The notes under the pieces were generated by a model. The model did not search any database and was not told the DNA's origin. It saw only the letters and a list, made by a program, of their open reading frames with translations. Made by a program: the position numbers and the translations under genes. A stretch of 64,000 bases of DNA from NCBI GenBank assembly GCA_933228895.1, contig OW121846.1, forward strand, positions 43,666,107-43,730,106, written 5' to 3'. This DNA comes from Platycnemis pennipes (lineage: Eukaryota; Arthropoda; Insecta; Odonata; Platycnemididae). Shown piece by piece: positions 46,801-57,547 of the stretch (positions are counted from its first letter, which is position 1; each line of letters opens with the position of its first letter).

Positions 46801-48501
46801 ACCTACCTTTCTATGATATCATCACCGCCATGCATATGGAGTTCCCGCCTCTTATGTATTAACGAGATCAACAAATTCCCTATACATTTCGGACCTGGCT
46901 GAAACTCGACGTCAGCTCTGCCACCTGGTAACCGATGGCGACAATACTTACCATACCCCCTACTCCGTGCTCTTTGCTTTAATTGCATAATTTAACATAC
47001 AGTTTCTATTAATGATAATATTAAGGAACTTAGGCCGGCCTGGCCACGCCAGCGATTTTTCATTGAACATCATTACTTGTGAAATGCAAATAGTAATCGT
47101 AAACAACGTCGATACCTGGTTCAGATTTGGCAAAATTCGGCTCCTTGTCATGGTATTAATACATGCATTAGTACCATGCTCCTGGCGGTTCATCTCACTG
47201 AGGCAAGAACCAGTTCGTTTGCGGCAAATACTTCTGCGAGAAAGATTACGATCAAGTACCCGAAACCTCTTCTTCTACATACAGCTGTCCGAAATGTAGT
47301 GGAAGGTAAGTGTGTTTGTCATTCTGGCCGAGTATTATTCTCTTCAAGAGTAATTTTTCAAATGTTTACATGCATTACAATCAGTAGCGAAGTAATGTAG
47401 CCCAACTTTTGAAAACTCTTATTGGAGCGTTCCAATAGTATGATTCATGGGATCTCAATTTATGTTCTGGCATAAATATTGTCTTCCAGAAATGAAAACT
47501 TTGGGTGTTCACGATTAGTATATGATAAATAGCACTATTTATTATTCCACGCCCCCTGAGATTTTTCTATCTTCCTTGAAATTAGTATGATTAACCTTAC
47601 TACTCACCTATAAGGTAGTATTGAGTTCATACACATTCAGATAAACCCTCTTGCTTTTGCCGGATGGCACGAAAAGGAAACAATAAGATTAAAATCGCTT
47701 CAGTTTCAGCAGTGATGAAACACGCTCCTTGAACGCAATATTTAGCTCCCATTATTTGCCACGGTAATAACATGCTTCGTAGTTTTCATTTACAAAAAAT
47801 CATTTCTTCCCGCAAATATATTGACCATTGACCAGCACTATTGGATACGCATGTATAGTATTCCAACACACATCCTTGCTAAGTAGTTGCTAAGGTAACA
47901 ACCCCCAACTACCTGAAGTAGGTGGGTTGTCTATATTGGATATACGATTCCTCATAAATCCCACACGGCTTTCTGATACCTGGACCTATTAGGTCTCAGG
48001 ACACATTCCGATAAAGACATTATCGTAGAGTTACCTAATACAAAAAATTACTTGCTGCGAAAGTAGTTTTTACAGAAAGTATTTTATTTTTAAAATATAA
48101 GCATTTGAATCACCACGAGCTGGTCTCTCGCAAAGACGTATTTCGCATCGTTGCCATCTTGAGTGACGTCAGGTCCTGCAACAGCGGTCGCGGTGCGTAT
48201 ATTTCTATGAGAAGTTTCAAGCGTTTAGGAGATTACAATTGAAATGTCTTTCATAAATATACTTTAATATTCCAAAGCGTTGCTTTAAATGCTGTATTGT
48301 GCCAAAAAATAATGAAACCAACGGAAATGCCTCCAACAAGTATTTTTTTTAAATTACCCGAAACAGGATAATATGGGTGAATAAAGAAGTGCAGGGTAAA
48401 GGAAACTACGTCTTTGCAATCAAACTTGTGCATTTTTGAGCGTTCACTCTATATTCATTTTACCAATTCCGGAAGCTAAATTAAACTTGATTGTATCTTA
48501 A
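43881..48501. other. Gene-free stretch
   Basis: Open frames at 43940-44206 (minus), 46026-46322 (minus) and 46461-46862 (plus) have no recognisable domain. A TTA/ATAATA microsatellite-like tract is at 45636-45705. I see no element ends. Confidence 0.45.
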
Positions 48502-48780
48502 CCCAGTAAACACAAATAGCTGCTGCAGCGCTACACAGGGATGTCAGCACAGCAAGTGAAACACATATCAACGGAAGCGCGACAGCAGCATCTCAGTAGT
48601 GCTCTCATAGAGCAAGTTATTGAAAAACGCATTCAATGCGCATTCGCAGCTAGTGTTAGAGGCGCTGCAACCGCAAGTTGCGGACGCGCTGCCACAGCGC
48701 TGTAGGTAGTCTTTTGAATAAGGCGCGTCACACTAGTGGCGCTACGTGGTGACAGAAAAGTCCTCAAGGGTTGAGGAATT

Positions 48781-49100
48781 GCAGAATCGGCCATTATTGC
48801 TTGTGAGTTGTGTTCATGGAGTGTGTAAATAGTATCTCTGGTTGTATGTGCTCAGAAGATTGGAAAAGTGAAGGAAGTGGAACACGTTAACTTGTTTTCG
48901 CTGCCTGGTGAATTCTTAGCTAGCCTGCTACCCTGAAGCCTGCAAGTATGCGAATAAGCAGCGAGTTGACGATCGCAGAATCGGCCAGTATTGTTTGTTT
49001 TGAATGTGCTAAGGTGATTTGAAAAGTGAAGTAAGTGGAAGATGTTAACTTGTTTTCGCAGCGTGGTGAATTCTTATTTAGCCAGCTACCCTGAAGCCTG
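48781..49100. repeat. 194-bp tandem duplication
   Basis: GCAGAATCGGCCA starts at 48781 and 48975. Both copies share GTTAACTTGTTTTCGC and GCTACCCTGAAGCCTG; the second has lost about 36 bases. Confidence 0.85.
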
Positions 49101-49291
49101 AGAGTAAATGTTATCAAAACGTATCGCTGGTATTTATTTAATGTTTATCTCAGTAGACAATGTAGCTAAACTTATTATTTGAATCCAAGACTATTCGAGA
49201 TATTATATATTTTTGTATTTCCATGCTCATTAACGAAAATGTGTTCATCATTATTATTGAGCAATAAAGTCATTTATTGCAACCCTGTGTT

Positions 49292-50141
49292 CTCAATAGG
49301 GTAGTTTCCTATTATTTTTTTATTGTCTTGATCGAAAGTTTGTAACCTCTAGAGTACGTGTTTTAAGGCGATCGATTTTTAAATGACGTTAAGTATTTTT
49401 CCTCATTAATTAAAAAATGAAAAAAATCATTGGCGCGAAAATGCGACGGCAAACTATTGCATGCCGGTTAATCCTACGTGTGACGTCCAACTATTTCCTC
49501 TACCTGCCACCAGGTGGTGCTGCGAACGCTTCCGAATAGACGCTGCACTCCGTTAAAGCTTATGAACAAGTATTGGAGGCATATTTATTCCGTTAATTTA
49601 TTATAATTAACTTTTATTTATTTATTTAACATTACTTATGCAATTGATTCATTTAAAATCAGTTAGTATTCCTTTCACAAATATACCATGTAGTTCGCCC
49701 ATCGCCGCACGACCTTCACGCCATGCTTCGTCGTAGCGGTCGTAACAGAAGACACAGCGAGCAGCACATCCTTGAGCTTATAAAATGACTAATAATACCA
49801 TGTTCAACTGAGAATACTTTTCCAACTTTGATAGTTCTCACAGGTTAATGCTAATACATATTCACTAGAGCTGAGGGGACCTGAAATACAACGGTAAGTT
49901 CAGGAGACGAATTTTCCTATGCTTCGCAACGTAAACTACCTACCTGTTACGTCAGCATGAAGGCAGCGCACCACGCTATTTCAGAGCCTTTTCAAATGGC
50001 CTTAAAATTAACATTTAATTCTCTAGTAAACTGGGATTTCTCAATACAAACTTTTTGCGTAAATTAAATACATTTATGGCAGGGCACAAATCGCAATTAA
50101 TGAAGTCTGTTTTCTTTGATGAAGGAAACTACCCTATTGAG
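49292..50141. mobile_element. Possible nested TIR element
   Basis: CTCAATAGGGTAGTTTCCT (49292-49310) is exactly complementary to 50123-50141, enclosing about 850 bases of AT-rich non-coding DNA. No target duplication is clear. Confidence 0.5.
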
Positions 50142-50149
50142 ATCCCTGT

Positions 50150-50229
50150 TGTAGTTTTGTTGGATGTTCAATAGTGTATTTGCAAATATTACCGTTGCAT
50201 TATTCCGACAAAGGACTGCTTGCATTTTA
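50150..50229. repeat. Dispersed 80-bp direct repeat, copy 1
   Basis: TTGTAGTTTTG..GTGTATTTGCAAATATTA..ATTATTCCGACAAAGGACT is repeated at 52401-52480 with about nine changes. Confidence 0.85.
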
Positions 50230-52400
50230 AAGCTGTGGCTAAGCATCTTACTATAGGTTCGTTAAGTTATTTAATTGCCCTGCTGAAAAAACACGATAAA
50301 GTACGAGATGGATAAAGAGAGTCGTTTCAGGCGTTATATGGTGGAATAACATAATTGCCAATCGTATTTAAGTACGAGATGGAGATGTGAGTCGTTTAGT
50401 TAACTGGGACATTTACGTGACATTTATAGTGACTGACTGATCTCATCAACCTGTACATATTAGTTAAATACTGGGAGGATTTTTACTTTCATGTTATTCA
50501 CAATATTCACCGAGAAGCATGTTTAGGACCACATTGGCAGGAAATTTTTGTTTTGTATCATGCATCATTACTCCCTTTAGCTGTAGATATCATATAATGA
50601 ATCAAAATCTATGCTCGTGTTTGAATTTCCTTTTCTTTATTTATTTTAAGTACCTAGGTATAGTACAATACTATATGCAAGTCATTATCATGAAGTTTAC
50701 AAAGAGGATGTCTTAGCCACTATATATTTTTAAAATGAGGAAGAAATTGGTTGTGATGCCTTTTTGATTCATTATAGTGAGTGTATTGGAATGTTTATGC
50801 AGTTCCTGTGCTTAGATGCACAAGGATCGAATTTTTAATAAAACTCTCGAGACGGCCAGACGATCCACACAGCACACAGAAAATTTATACCATATAAAAT
50901 ATGCACTAATGGATTGGTATAAATAGTAAATAATATTCCATCGATTATTAGCATTTAATTTCAATAATATGCGTGCACTGAAAATAATATGCAAACATTA
51001 TACCATCTAAGACTGCGAATAAGAGGCACATGATGTGTTCATATTTTTTTAATAGACTACAATCGATGTCTTGCAAACAAGATCGACTTGGACCATCTCG
51101 AAAATCAAAATGGCAGTCATGTTGATAAGCCGGTAGCGTGAGAAAGAACTAGCTCCTCCAATATTTACGTGTTCTGGCCATTTGTGATCGTAGAAGCTTA
51201 ATTTTAATTCTTATGGACAGTTAAGTTACGGTGAGTACCTAAATGATTGTTATGACCAGTGATTGCGTTGAAGATTATTTACGAATTCGCAGTTGTTTTC
51301 ATCTGCCTTCCATGTTGATTTTTTTAATGGCTGCCAATTGACTCTATTTATCATGTTTCAGGCACATACAGTCTTTAACAAATTGGGACAGCAGGAATGA
51401 TCCAACGACAATTCAGATCATCATTCAACTATTTGATAAACGTGAAAAGTTTTGTGTATGTTATGACTGTGCAGTGACTTTCGATGATATTTGAACGAAC
51501 CAACTGTTGGAAAAATATAGTTTCAATTTTTAGAAGAGCGTTGTTTTTTTAAAGACAGCAGGTTTTTGTTAACCCAGATAAAACATTTGGTAGATGTGAG
51601 CTTAAGGGTATCGAACTTAAAACTCTTATCCCGCCAAAACTGTGTTCAAATGCAATGTAGTTTGATATTGGTGATTGTCGCACTGGCTATTCTTGAGGTC
51701 ATGCCTTATGTATTGGAATATTATGTGTTACAATGTCTAGTGAATGCAATGATTGAAAATGGAAATAGTGTCAATAAATGTAATTAATTTTATTAAGAAA
51801 CACACGTTTTTGTTTGCAATCGTCGTAACTCGTATAAATGCATTACTGAAATTGTGAATTCGCTATGTGACAAAAAGAAACGGCAGACGTGCACGAATTT
51901 GGCACGGTATAAGTCTGTGTATAGTTAACGTGTGCCAAATCATGCCGTATCAAATTACGTGATCTGCCTTATCCAATCCAAGATCGTGACTGTTCAACTT
52001 TTTCAGTGCCTATTCTGCAAAGAAGTATGTCCTTAGTTTTCGGTAAATTGTTTGACATGGATCCATGGTCTAACTAGATATATAATGAACCTAATAATAT
52101 GCGCAATAGATTAAATAATATGCGATTACAGTACTATGCACGCGATATATAATATTAAATAATATGCACACAATATTCAAGTATTATGAAACGTACTACT
52201 ACAGTCACCGTCTAGATTCTGCATATTATGCACATAAAAGAGGTCGTTATGCGGACATAAGCCTATGTATATGAACTGTTTATGTTTATTTTATGTACAC
52301 ATCATACCACTGCCATGGTATATTTAGTGCATAATATTGGAACATAATGTGCGTATTATTCCCTTTATGCTGTGTGGGGAGAGGCATTGAATGAGCTAAG

Positions 52401-52480
52401 TTGTAGTTTTGCTGGATGGCCATTAGTGTATTTGCAAATATTAACGTTGAATTATTCCGACAAAGGACTTCTTGCATCTT
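52401..52480. repeat. Dispersed 80-bp direct repeat, copy 2
   Basis: Partner of 50150-50229, in the same orientation and about 2.25 kb downstream inside the same 4.9-kb element. Confidence 0.85.
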
Positions 52481-53422
52481 GGGCAAGTGAGTAGCTTTGC
52501 TGTCATTTTCTTTTGGACTTTTTTACATTGAAGTTTCTCTGGAGTGGGTAGTTAGGTTTGGCCAACAGGGCAACGCTGGCCAAGTTTCGTGCTTGTGGGG
52601 CCGTGGTGCATTAGAAGTAGCGAGATGTTCGCCTACAGTTTGTAAATAATGCATTTATTAATGTATTTAAACTTGTACCTGCGTCTAGCATAGGAGGATG
52701 ACTTCAGTCACCACTTACTTTGGTAATTATTCAGGCTGCCTGGTCAATGCGATATTTTTCGGTGGGAGGACTCAGGTCTGATTGTCAAAACAATTATTTG
52801 CAGCACTATATACGGTAAACCTTCAATACATTCTGTGATATGCATACTCGTGGTAGGGAGATGAGAGCATGAAAGACTGCCGCAGTTCGATATTGATTAG
52901 GTTTTCTGTTGAGCATTCTTTTTAGTTACTCCACAGGAAGGCATCACTTAGAGGAGTAGTGTAATGGTCATAATCAAATTTTCATTGGTCATAATTTCAC
53001 GAATATATTGCTTCTGGCCTAGGTTTCGACAAAATTTCACCCTGATAATGACGTGCGTCGGAACAAACCTAGGTCGATAACAAGTAAGTTACATGGAATG
53101 TTATTAGGCATTTTTATTCAATATTATGAAGGACCTTATTATTATTCACCCTAAGGTTATTAACCTGATAACGTGCTGCGGGGGGCCTGGCAGGCAGCAC
53201 GATCGACGCAACTTGATACGCTTCTGCAGTGCGGCAAATGAGTTGGCTCAGCGCTGTGGAAGCACTTCAACAATGTGGCTGCAGCGCATCTGTAGCGCTG
53301 CTGACATGAAAATATAGGAAATTTGACGGTGTCAGGCATGCTGCAGTGGCGCGTCCATATCTGGTGCAGCGCTTCGACGTTGCGCTGCTGCCGTGCGTCA
53401 GCAGCATTTTGTGTTTACAGGG

Positions 53423-54886
53423 AAGTGTGCAGAAACTAGGTCAAAACAAAGCGCCGCCAGTAGTAGTGATATGAGTAGTAAGTAGTATCTACTAATGGTG
53501 TTTAATATGGGCACGATATTATTCGGTAAAGCATTTTCATTGATTGAAAATACTGCTAAGAAATTTAATACATGCACATATCAGTAATCAGAGTAAGAGG
53601 GAAAGGTGCTGCACATATGTCACGAAAAATCTTTTCCATATCAAGCACTCCAAGTTTGAAAAAGTTCGCTAAGAAAATTTCAATTATGATTAAAAGGCTG
53701 AACCCACTGAACCTATCGCTGCTCACTTTTTAAGATTAGATGTCCTAACTTTTATTAAATGCAAGCAGTAAGTAATTTTCACCAGTCAATTTCAATTTTC
53801 GAAGCTCAGCATGAACGATGGATACGGAATAAATGGCTACTTATACACATAAACACAATTTAATACACCAAAACTAGCTGTAGACAGGAATATTTATTTC
53901 TTTGCATTACCTTCACGATGTAACACATAAGATGTACGCTTCAACAAACCGCGTCTGCGTCGAGATCAGCTAATATGCCAAATACACCAATATCACAGCA
54001 CAGAACATAAGAATCTAGGATCAAGATCGCAATTGCTTGCTGCGCAACAGGTTAAATTTTGAAGTTCCTCGGTATATTCGGTAATCAAGGGTATTTTTAA
54101 TCCACCTTTGTCTCAATAGCCCAATATATATTTCCCCAAAAGGAAGTCCTTGGAAATCTTATCAAAACTCATCACTGCACTATAATAGGTTATGCCACTA
54201 AAAACAAAACATTTTCACGTTCATTGTATTTTTTATTTATAATTCGAATCCTTGAAAACATCGCAAATGATACGTTAATGATATAATGTGCCTGAAGATA
54301 TTGAGAAGTCGTCACTTATTAGAGTAGGAATTCATTGTAAGCAAATGGATAAAGTAGAAGCCCATTATACTTTTATTTTTACGTTCCCGAACTTCACGTG
54401 AAATCCTTGCACGAAAGGCTCACTACCTACTTGTCTTCGCCATCCACCAAAGTACGTGCTTCCACGACATATCCCTTGTATCTTAGTATTTGCTCGGGCC
54501 ATACACGAGCACGAATAACACAAACACTTTTATCGAGCTTAACCTACACATAGCCGACGGCATCATCACAGTGTTCCACATGAACGACCATAACACCAAA
54601 TCATTCATCGTCGCCATGTTATGAATACTACAAAATTCAAATGTGAACATTCATTTTCAAACATTGACATGCTTTTACCTCACCATCTTAACACTCTGGC
54701 TTTCCGTCTGAATCATATTTTCTTAGAAGAGTGACTGAAGTTTCATTTAAACATGTTGTTGATACGTATGAAAATATTGCTAATGTTTAGATGTTTGGAA
54801 AATTTCTTGCGTCAGCTCTGACAAACCAAGACCCCATGCCTTCTAAAGAAATCATATATGTTTATACAAAAGGACTAGGGAAAATT
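53423..54886. other. Gene-free stretch
   Basis: AT-rich, without a domain-bearing frame or clear repeat. Confidence 0.45.
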
Positions 54887-55040
54887 TAAAGGATGATAGA
54901 ATTTCAAAGTCCATTTTGCGGACGAGCCTAGGTTCTTCTAGAGTCCGTCCGTGTGCGAAATTTTCTAAGTATTTTGGCGGGAAAAAATCCAACATGGCGC
55001 TGAGCGCAAAAGTAAAGGAGCCGAAAAAAGATAAAATGGA
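54887..55040. repeat. Inverted repeat next to the virus-like gene
   Basis: TTTAAAGGATGATA (54887-54900) is complementary to TATCATCCTTTAA (55027-55039) around about 126 bases. Those bases include GGACGAGCC..GAGTCCGTCC, which can also pair. It may be a small element or part of a former viral intergenic region; neither is established. Confidence 0.45.
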
Positions 55041-55046
55041 TATTTA

Positions 55047-55534
55047 TCATCCTTTAACATAAAACTGTACATCACCAAAGACACCAATTGCAGCACTAGA
55101 GTTAGCTGATGCAATGTTACTTTTACAATAGATAACTAACTTGTCTTCTGGTTTAAACTTCATACACCTCTTAGATGTTAACACGTTTGAAGACACTGTA
55201 GTACAATGTTCCTTGGCATATGACTGATAATTATTCATTTGAAGGGTTTTAAAGCACAATACATCGGAAGATGGAAAACTTTCTAACCACCAACTTCCAT
55301 AGTAACATTTCCAGGAATTTTTGCAATAGCAATAGTAACCCAATAAGAACCTTGATCATTATGATCATTACTTAAAGCAAATGAAAACTTGAAACCAAAG
55401 AGAGTACCAATGGTATCAGCAGTCCACACATTCACAGCACCAGCCTTGTTTGCTTTTAACACCGTACAATCCTTTATGATCTTCTCCATGGGTCTCCGAG
55501 GAGCCCCCCTTCTTACAGAGCGATACTTCGGCAT
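55047..55534 (-). pseudogene. Capsid-like endogenous viral element (CRESS-DNA-virus type suspected), frameshifted
   Basis: A minus-strand gene of about 162 codons, starting at the ATG of MPKYRSVRR (55532-55534) and ending at 55047. The N-terminus is arginine-rich, as in capsid proteins that bind nucleic acid. The rest alternates short hydrophobic and polar runs compatible with a single jelly roll, and it closes with a GVFGDVQFYVKG-type strand, the style of small CRESS-DNA virus capsids. A one-base deletion near 55285, judged against the second copy, shifts the frame. No Rep gene or origin nonanucleotide was found nearby. The assignment rests on general resemblance only; it could be an unknown host or transposon protein. 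Confidence 0.45.
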
Positions 55535-55660
55535 GTTGACACTACGGCGCCACAAGCAGAACTGAGTTTCAAATCTGAGGCAGTGAGACTCCATGACAAG
55601 AAGGAGGGGTGGGGAACAGGAAGTGATAAGGACTTAGTCTCTGTGGAAACCGGAAGGTCA

Positions 55661-55860
55661 AGGTTCTTATTGGGTTACTATTGCTTCTGCAAAAATTCCT
55701 GGAAATGTTACTATGGAAGTTGGTGGTTTAGAAAGTTTTCCATCTTCCGATGTATTGTGCTTTAAAACCCTTCAAATGAATAATTATCAGTCATATGCCA
55801 AGGAACATTGTACTACAGTGCCTTCAAACGTGTTAACATCTAAGAGGTGTATGAAGTTTA
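55661..55860 (+). pseudogene. Second, inverted fragment of the capsid-like gene
   Basis: About 200 bases match the middle of the minus-strand gene (55162-55361) at roughly 98 percent by eye, in the opposite orientation. They break off abruptly after the codons for KRCMKF. The copy keeps the base missing from the first one. It probably arose by inverted duplication or by a rearranged insertion. Confidence 0.7.
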
Positions 55861-56209
55861 ATCATATGTGTATCATTCCACCGTTACGTACGGGACATTT
55901 GTACTAATTTTTACAACTTTTAAATATTATTTTCTGCCCCTAATATTTTATGTTTTTTATTGAAACAATTAATAATTGTTAGGTGTAGGCCTAAACTATT
56001 TTTCAAGCTATAGTTTTGGCCTTAACCCTTTGTTATAACTGTTGCAAGAAAAAAAAAGTGCCTGTTACGTACGGGACAAGCTGGGTCAACCACCTGTTTG
56101 GTGGTTGATTGATAAACAAGGATTGACAATTTACACAACATATCTTAATACAGTTAGATATATGGACATCACGCACACGATGGTTACCGGTGGAACAATT
56201 ACTTATATC
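55861..56209. other. Gene-free stretch with a repeated ACGTACGGGACA word
   Basis: TTACGTACGGGACA occurs at about 55884 and 56066, in the same orientation. Nothing else was recognised. Confidence 0.5.
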
Positions 56210-56841
56210 CTATTTCAGCTTTTCAATATCTTCTTCAGAAGAAATGGTGATACGCTCGGATCCGTCTTCTTTCCGGGCATATATTCGACCATTACGCACC
56301 CATAAAAACTTAATTTTCCCACTTCTTTTTAATTCACGTGCCACTGAGCATAATTTCGGTACTAAGAGGTGAAAGATTCGCTCACATATACTGGTACCGC
56401 TTGGGAGATAGTGAAGCCTATATCTGTAGAAGTTAAGTTCCTTTTAACCTTGCAAGCAGCAATGATCTTGGTGGCAAATGAATTCCGAAGAAAGCGGACT
56501 ATCACAGGGGTGGATGAGCCGGACCCATTGCCGCGAGGTTTGGGACGGTACGAGTAGTCAAGGTCAGTGACGTTGATTTCCACACCAAGCGCACGGCCAA
56601 TGTTGCACACAATTGATTCGATAATTTCACCTTCGACAAAGGGAACACCACGAAATTCAACTACATTCCGTAGACACTCTTGCTCGGCCCTATTAAATTG
56701 AATTTGCAGATTTGACACTCGGTTTGAGATCAAAACATTCTCATAACGCAGGTTGTCAAGGCATTGTGTGAGACTAGTAAGGGAGGTCGTGATACCTAAA
56801 GAGTGAAAGAAAAAATGGCAATTTTCCACAAGAATAAAGAT

Positions 56842-56894
56842 ATTTAATTTGACCGGTTTCGGTGTACAACACCATCTTCAGGTGAAAATTAAAT
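56842..56894 (-). ncRNA. Hammerhead-like motif, left arm of foldback
   Basis: Mirror image of 57052-57104, read on the minus strand. Confidence 0.55.
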
Positions 56895-57051
56895 CTCAAA
56901 CATCGATATATATACAATTTGCAGTGAGGGAAGGGAAAGGTTTAAAGGGGGGGGGGGGGTAGGTGGAGGGGAAGTATGGAGTACCCCCCCCCCCCCCCTT
57001 TTCAACCTTTCACTTCCCTCACTGCAAATTGTATATATATCGATGTTTGAG

Positions 57052-57104
57052 ATTTAATTTTCACCTGAAGATGGTGTTGTACACCGAAACCGGTCAAATT
57101 AAAT
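57052..57104 (+). ncRNA. Hammerhead-like motif, right arm of foldback
   Basis: Stem I is ATTTAATTT (57052-57060) with AAATTAAAT (57096-57104), with an unpaired TCAC on one side. The core CTGAAGA (57065-57071) fits the hammerhead consensus, since the variable position is A. One extra T precedes stem II GGTGT/ACACC with loop TGT. GAA (57086-57088) is followed by the palindrome ACCGGT (57089-57094) and cleavage-site C 57095. The loopless stem III suggests activity as a dimer. Confidence 0.6.
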
Positions 57105-57547
57105 ATCTTTATTCTTGTGGAAAATTGCCATTTTTTCTTTCGCTATGATATTCCACCAAATCAAGCCTGATACAACTACCTTTATAACCTAAAGAGTTTC
57201 CGCATGATCAGTTATGGACTTCTGGATGTCGCAGAGGGTGGATTTCAAGTCCAAGTAATCCACTTGGAGTTGCTTCACCCTGTCAAGGAGCTCCTTGGCA
57301 GCCAGGGATCCATCAGAGCTTCTCTCCGGGCCAGGTCTTATAGGCGTTGAGTCACTGCGAGAAGCACGCAACCGGGAGGTGCAGGAATCGCACACCCAGG
57401 CTTTTTGGAGATTTTCAAGCACTTGAGGGTCTCCATCGGACACAGCAACACAGGGTGGATGGAAGTAGGTATTGCACTCGCCACAGTTGAGGCCTTTTAC
57501 ACCACGACGAGAGCCTTGATGGCAGATTCCACAGGTAGGCATGTTAG

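Larger units (their letters stand above)
48502..53422. mobile_element. 4.9-kb non-coding TIR element with GC-rich ends
   Basis: The left end CCCAGTAAACACAAATAGCTG (as CCCAGTAAACACAAA then TAGCTGCTG) and the reversed right end CCCTGTAAACACAAA then ATGCTGCTG are inverted repeats. Each is followed by about 220 bases rich in AGCGCTGCAGC-type self-complementary words, in strong contrast to the AT-rich interior. TTAA precedes the left end, but AAGT follows the right, so a TTAA duplication is not supported. The interior holds a tandem duplication, a nested inverted-repeat segment and a dispersed direct repeat, and no transposase. Confidence 0.65.
56794..57196. mobile_element. Palindromic Penelope-type insertion with hammerheads
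   Basis: The 10-base duplication ACCTAAAGAG is at 56794-56803 and 57187-57196. The insert is a foldback: 56805-56945 and 57002-57141 are near-perfect inverted arms (coordinates sum to 113946). The G13 and C15 runs in the centre pair as well. An asymmetric 45-base tail (57142-57186) lies at one end only. Each arm contains a hammerhead-like motif with GAAACCGG, typical of Penelope-like terminal repeats. It has no coding capacity. It interrupts the ORF1 gene. Confidence 0.8.
56210..57547 (-). pseudogene. ORF1 protein of a non-LTR retrotransposon (PHD finger, coiled coil, RRM-like), split
   Basis: Minus strand, likely start at MPTCGICHQ (near 57545). A PHD-type zinc finger follows (CGIC, CGEC..YFHPPC, WVCDSC, about 57400-57540), then a heptad-rich stretch with LLDRVKQLQVDYLDLKS. 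The gene is then interrupted by a palindromic insertion (56804-57186 plus duplication). Reading resumes with the LQIQFNRAEQECLRNVVEFR segment and an RNA-binding domain typical of L1/CR1-like ORF1 proteins (DLDYSYRPK, VIVRFLR). A frameshift near 56364 precedes the conserved tail FLWVRNGRIYARKEDGSERI, and the stop is near 56210. ORF1 proteins bind element RNA in the retrotransposition particle. No ORF2 follows, so the copy is incomplete. Confidence 0.78.

Noticed and set aside
46461..46862. 133-codon plus-strand open frame
   Set aside because: No family resemblance, and flanks and codon pattern look non-coding.
48502..53422. piggyBac assignment from the TTAA at the left end
   Set aside because: The right end is followed by AAGT, not TTAA.
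55861..56080. Replication-origin nonanucleotide near the capsid-like gene
   Set aside because: TAATATTT occurs, but no NANTATTAC in a stem-loop was found.
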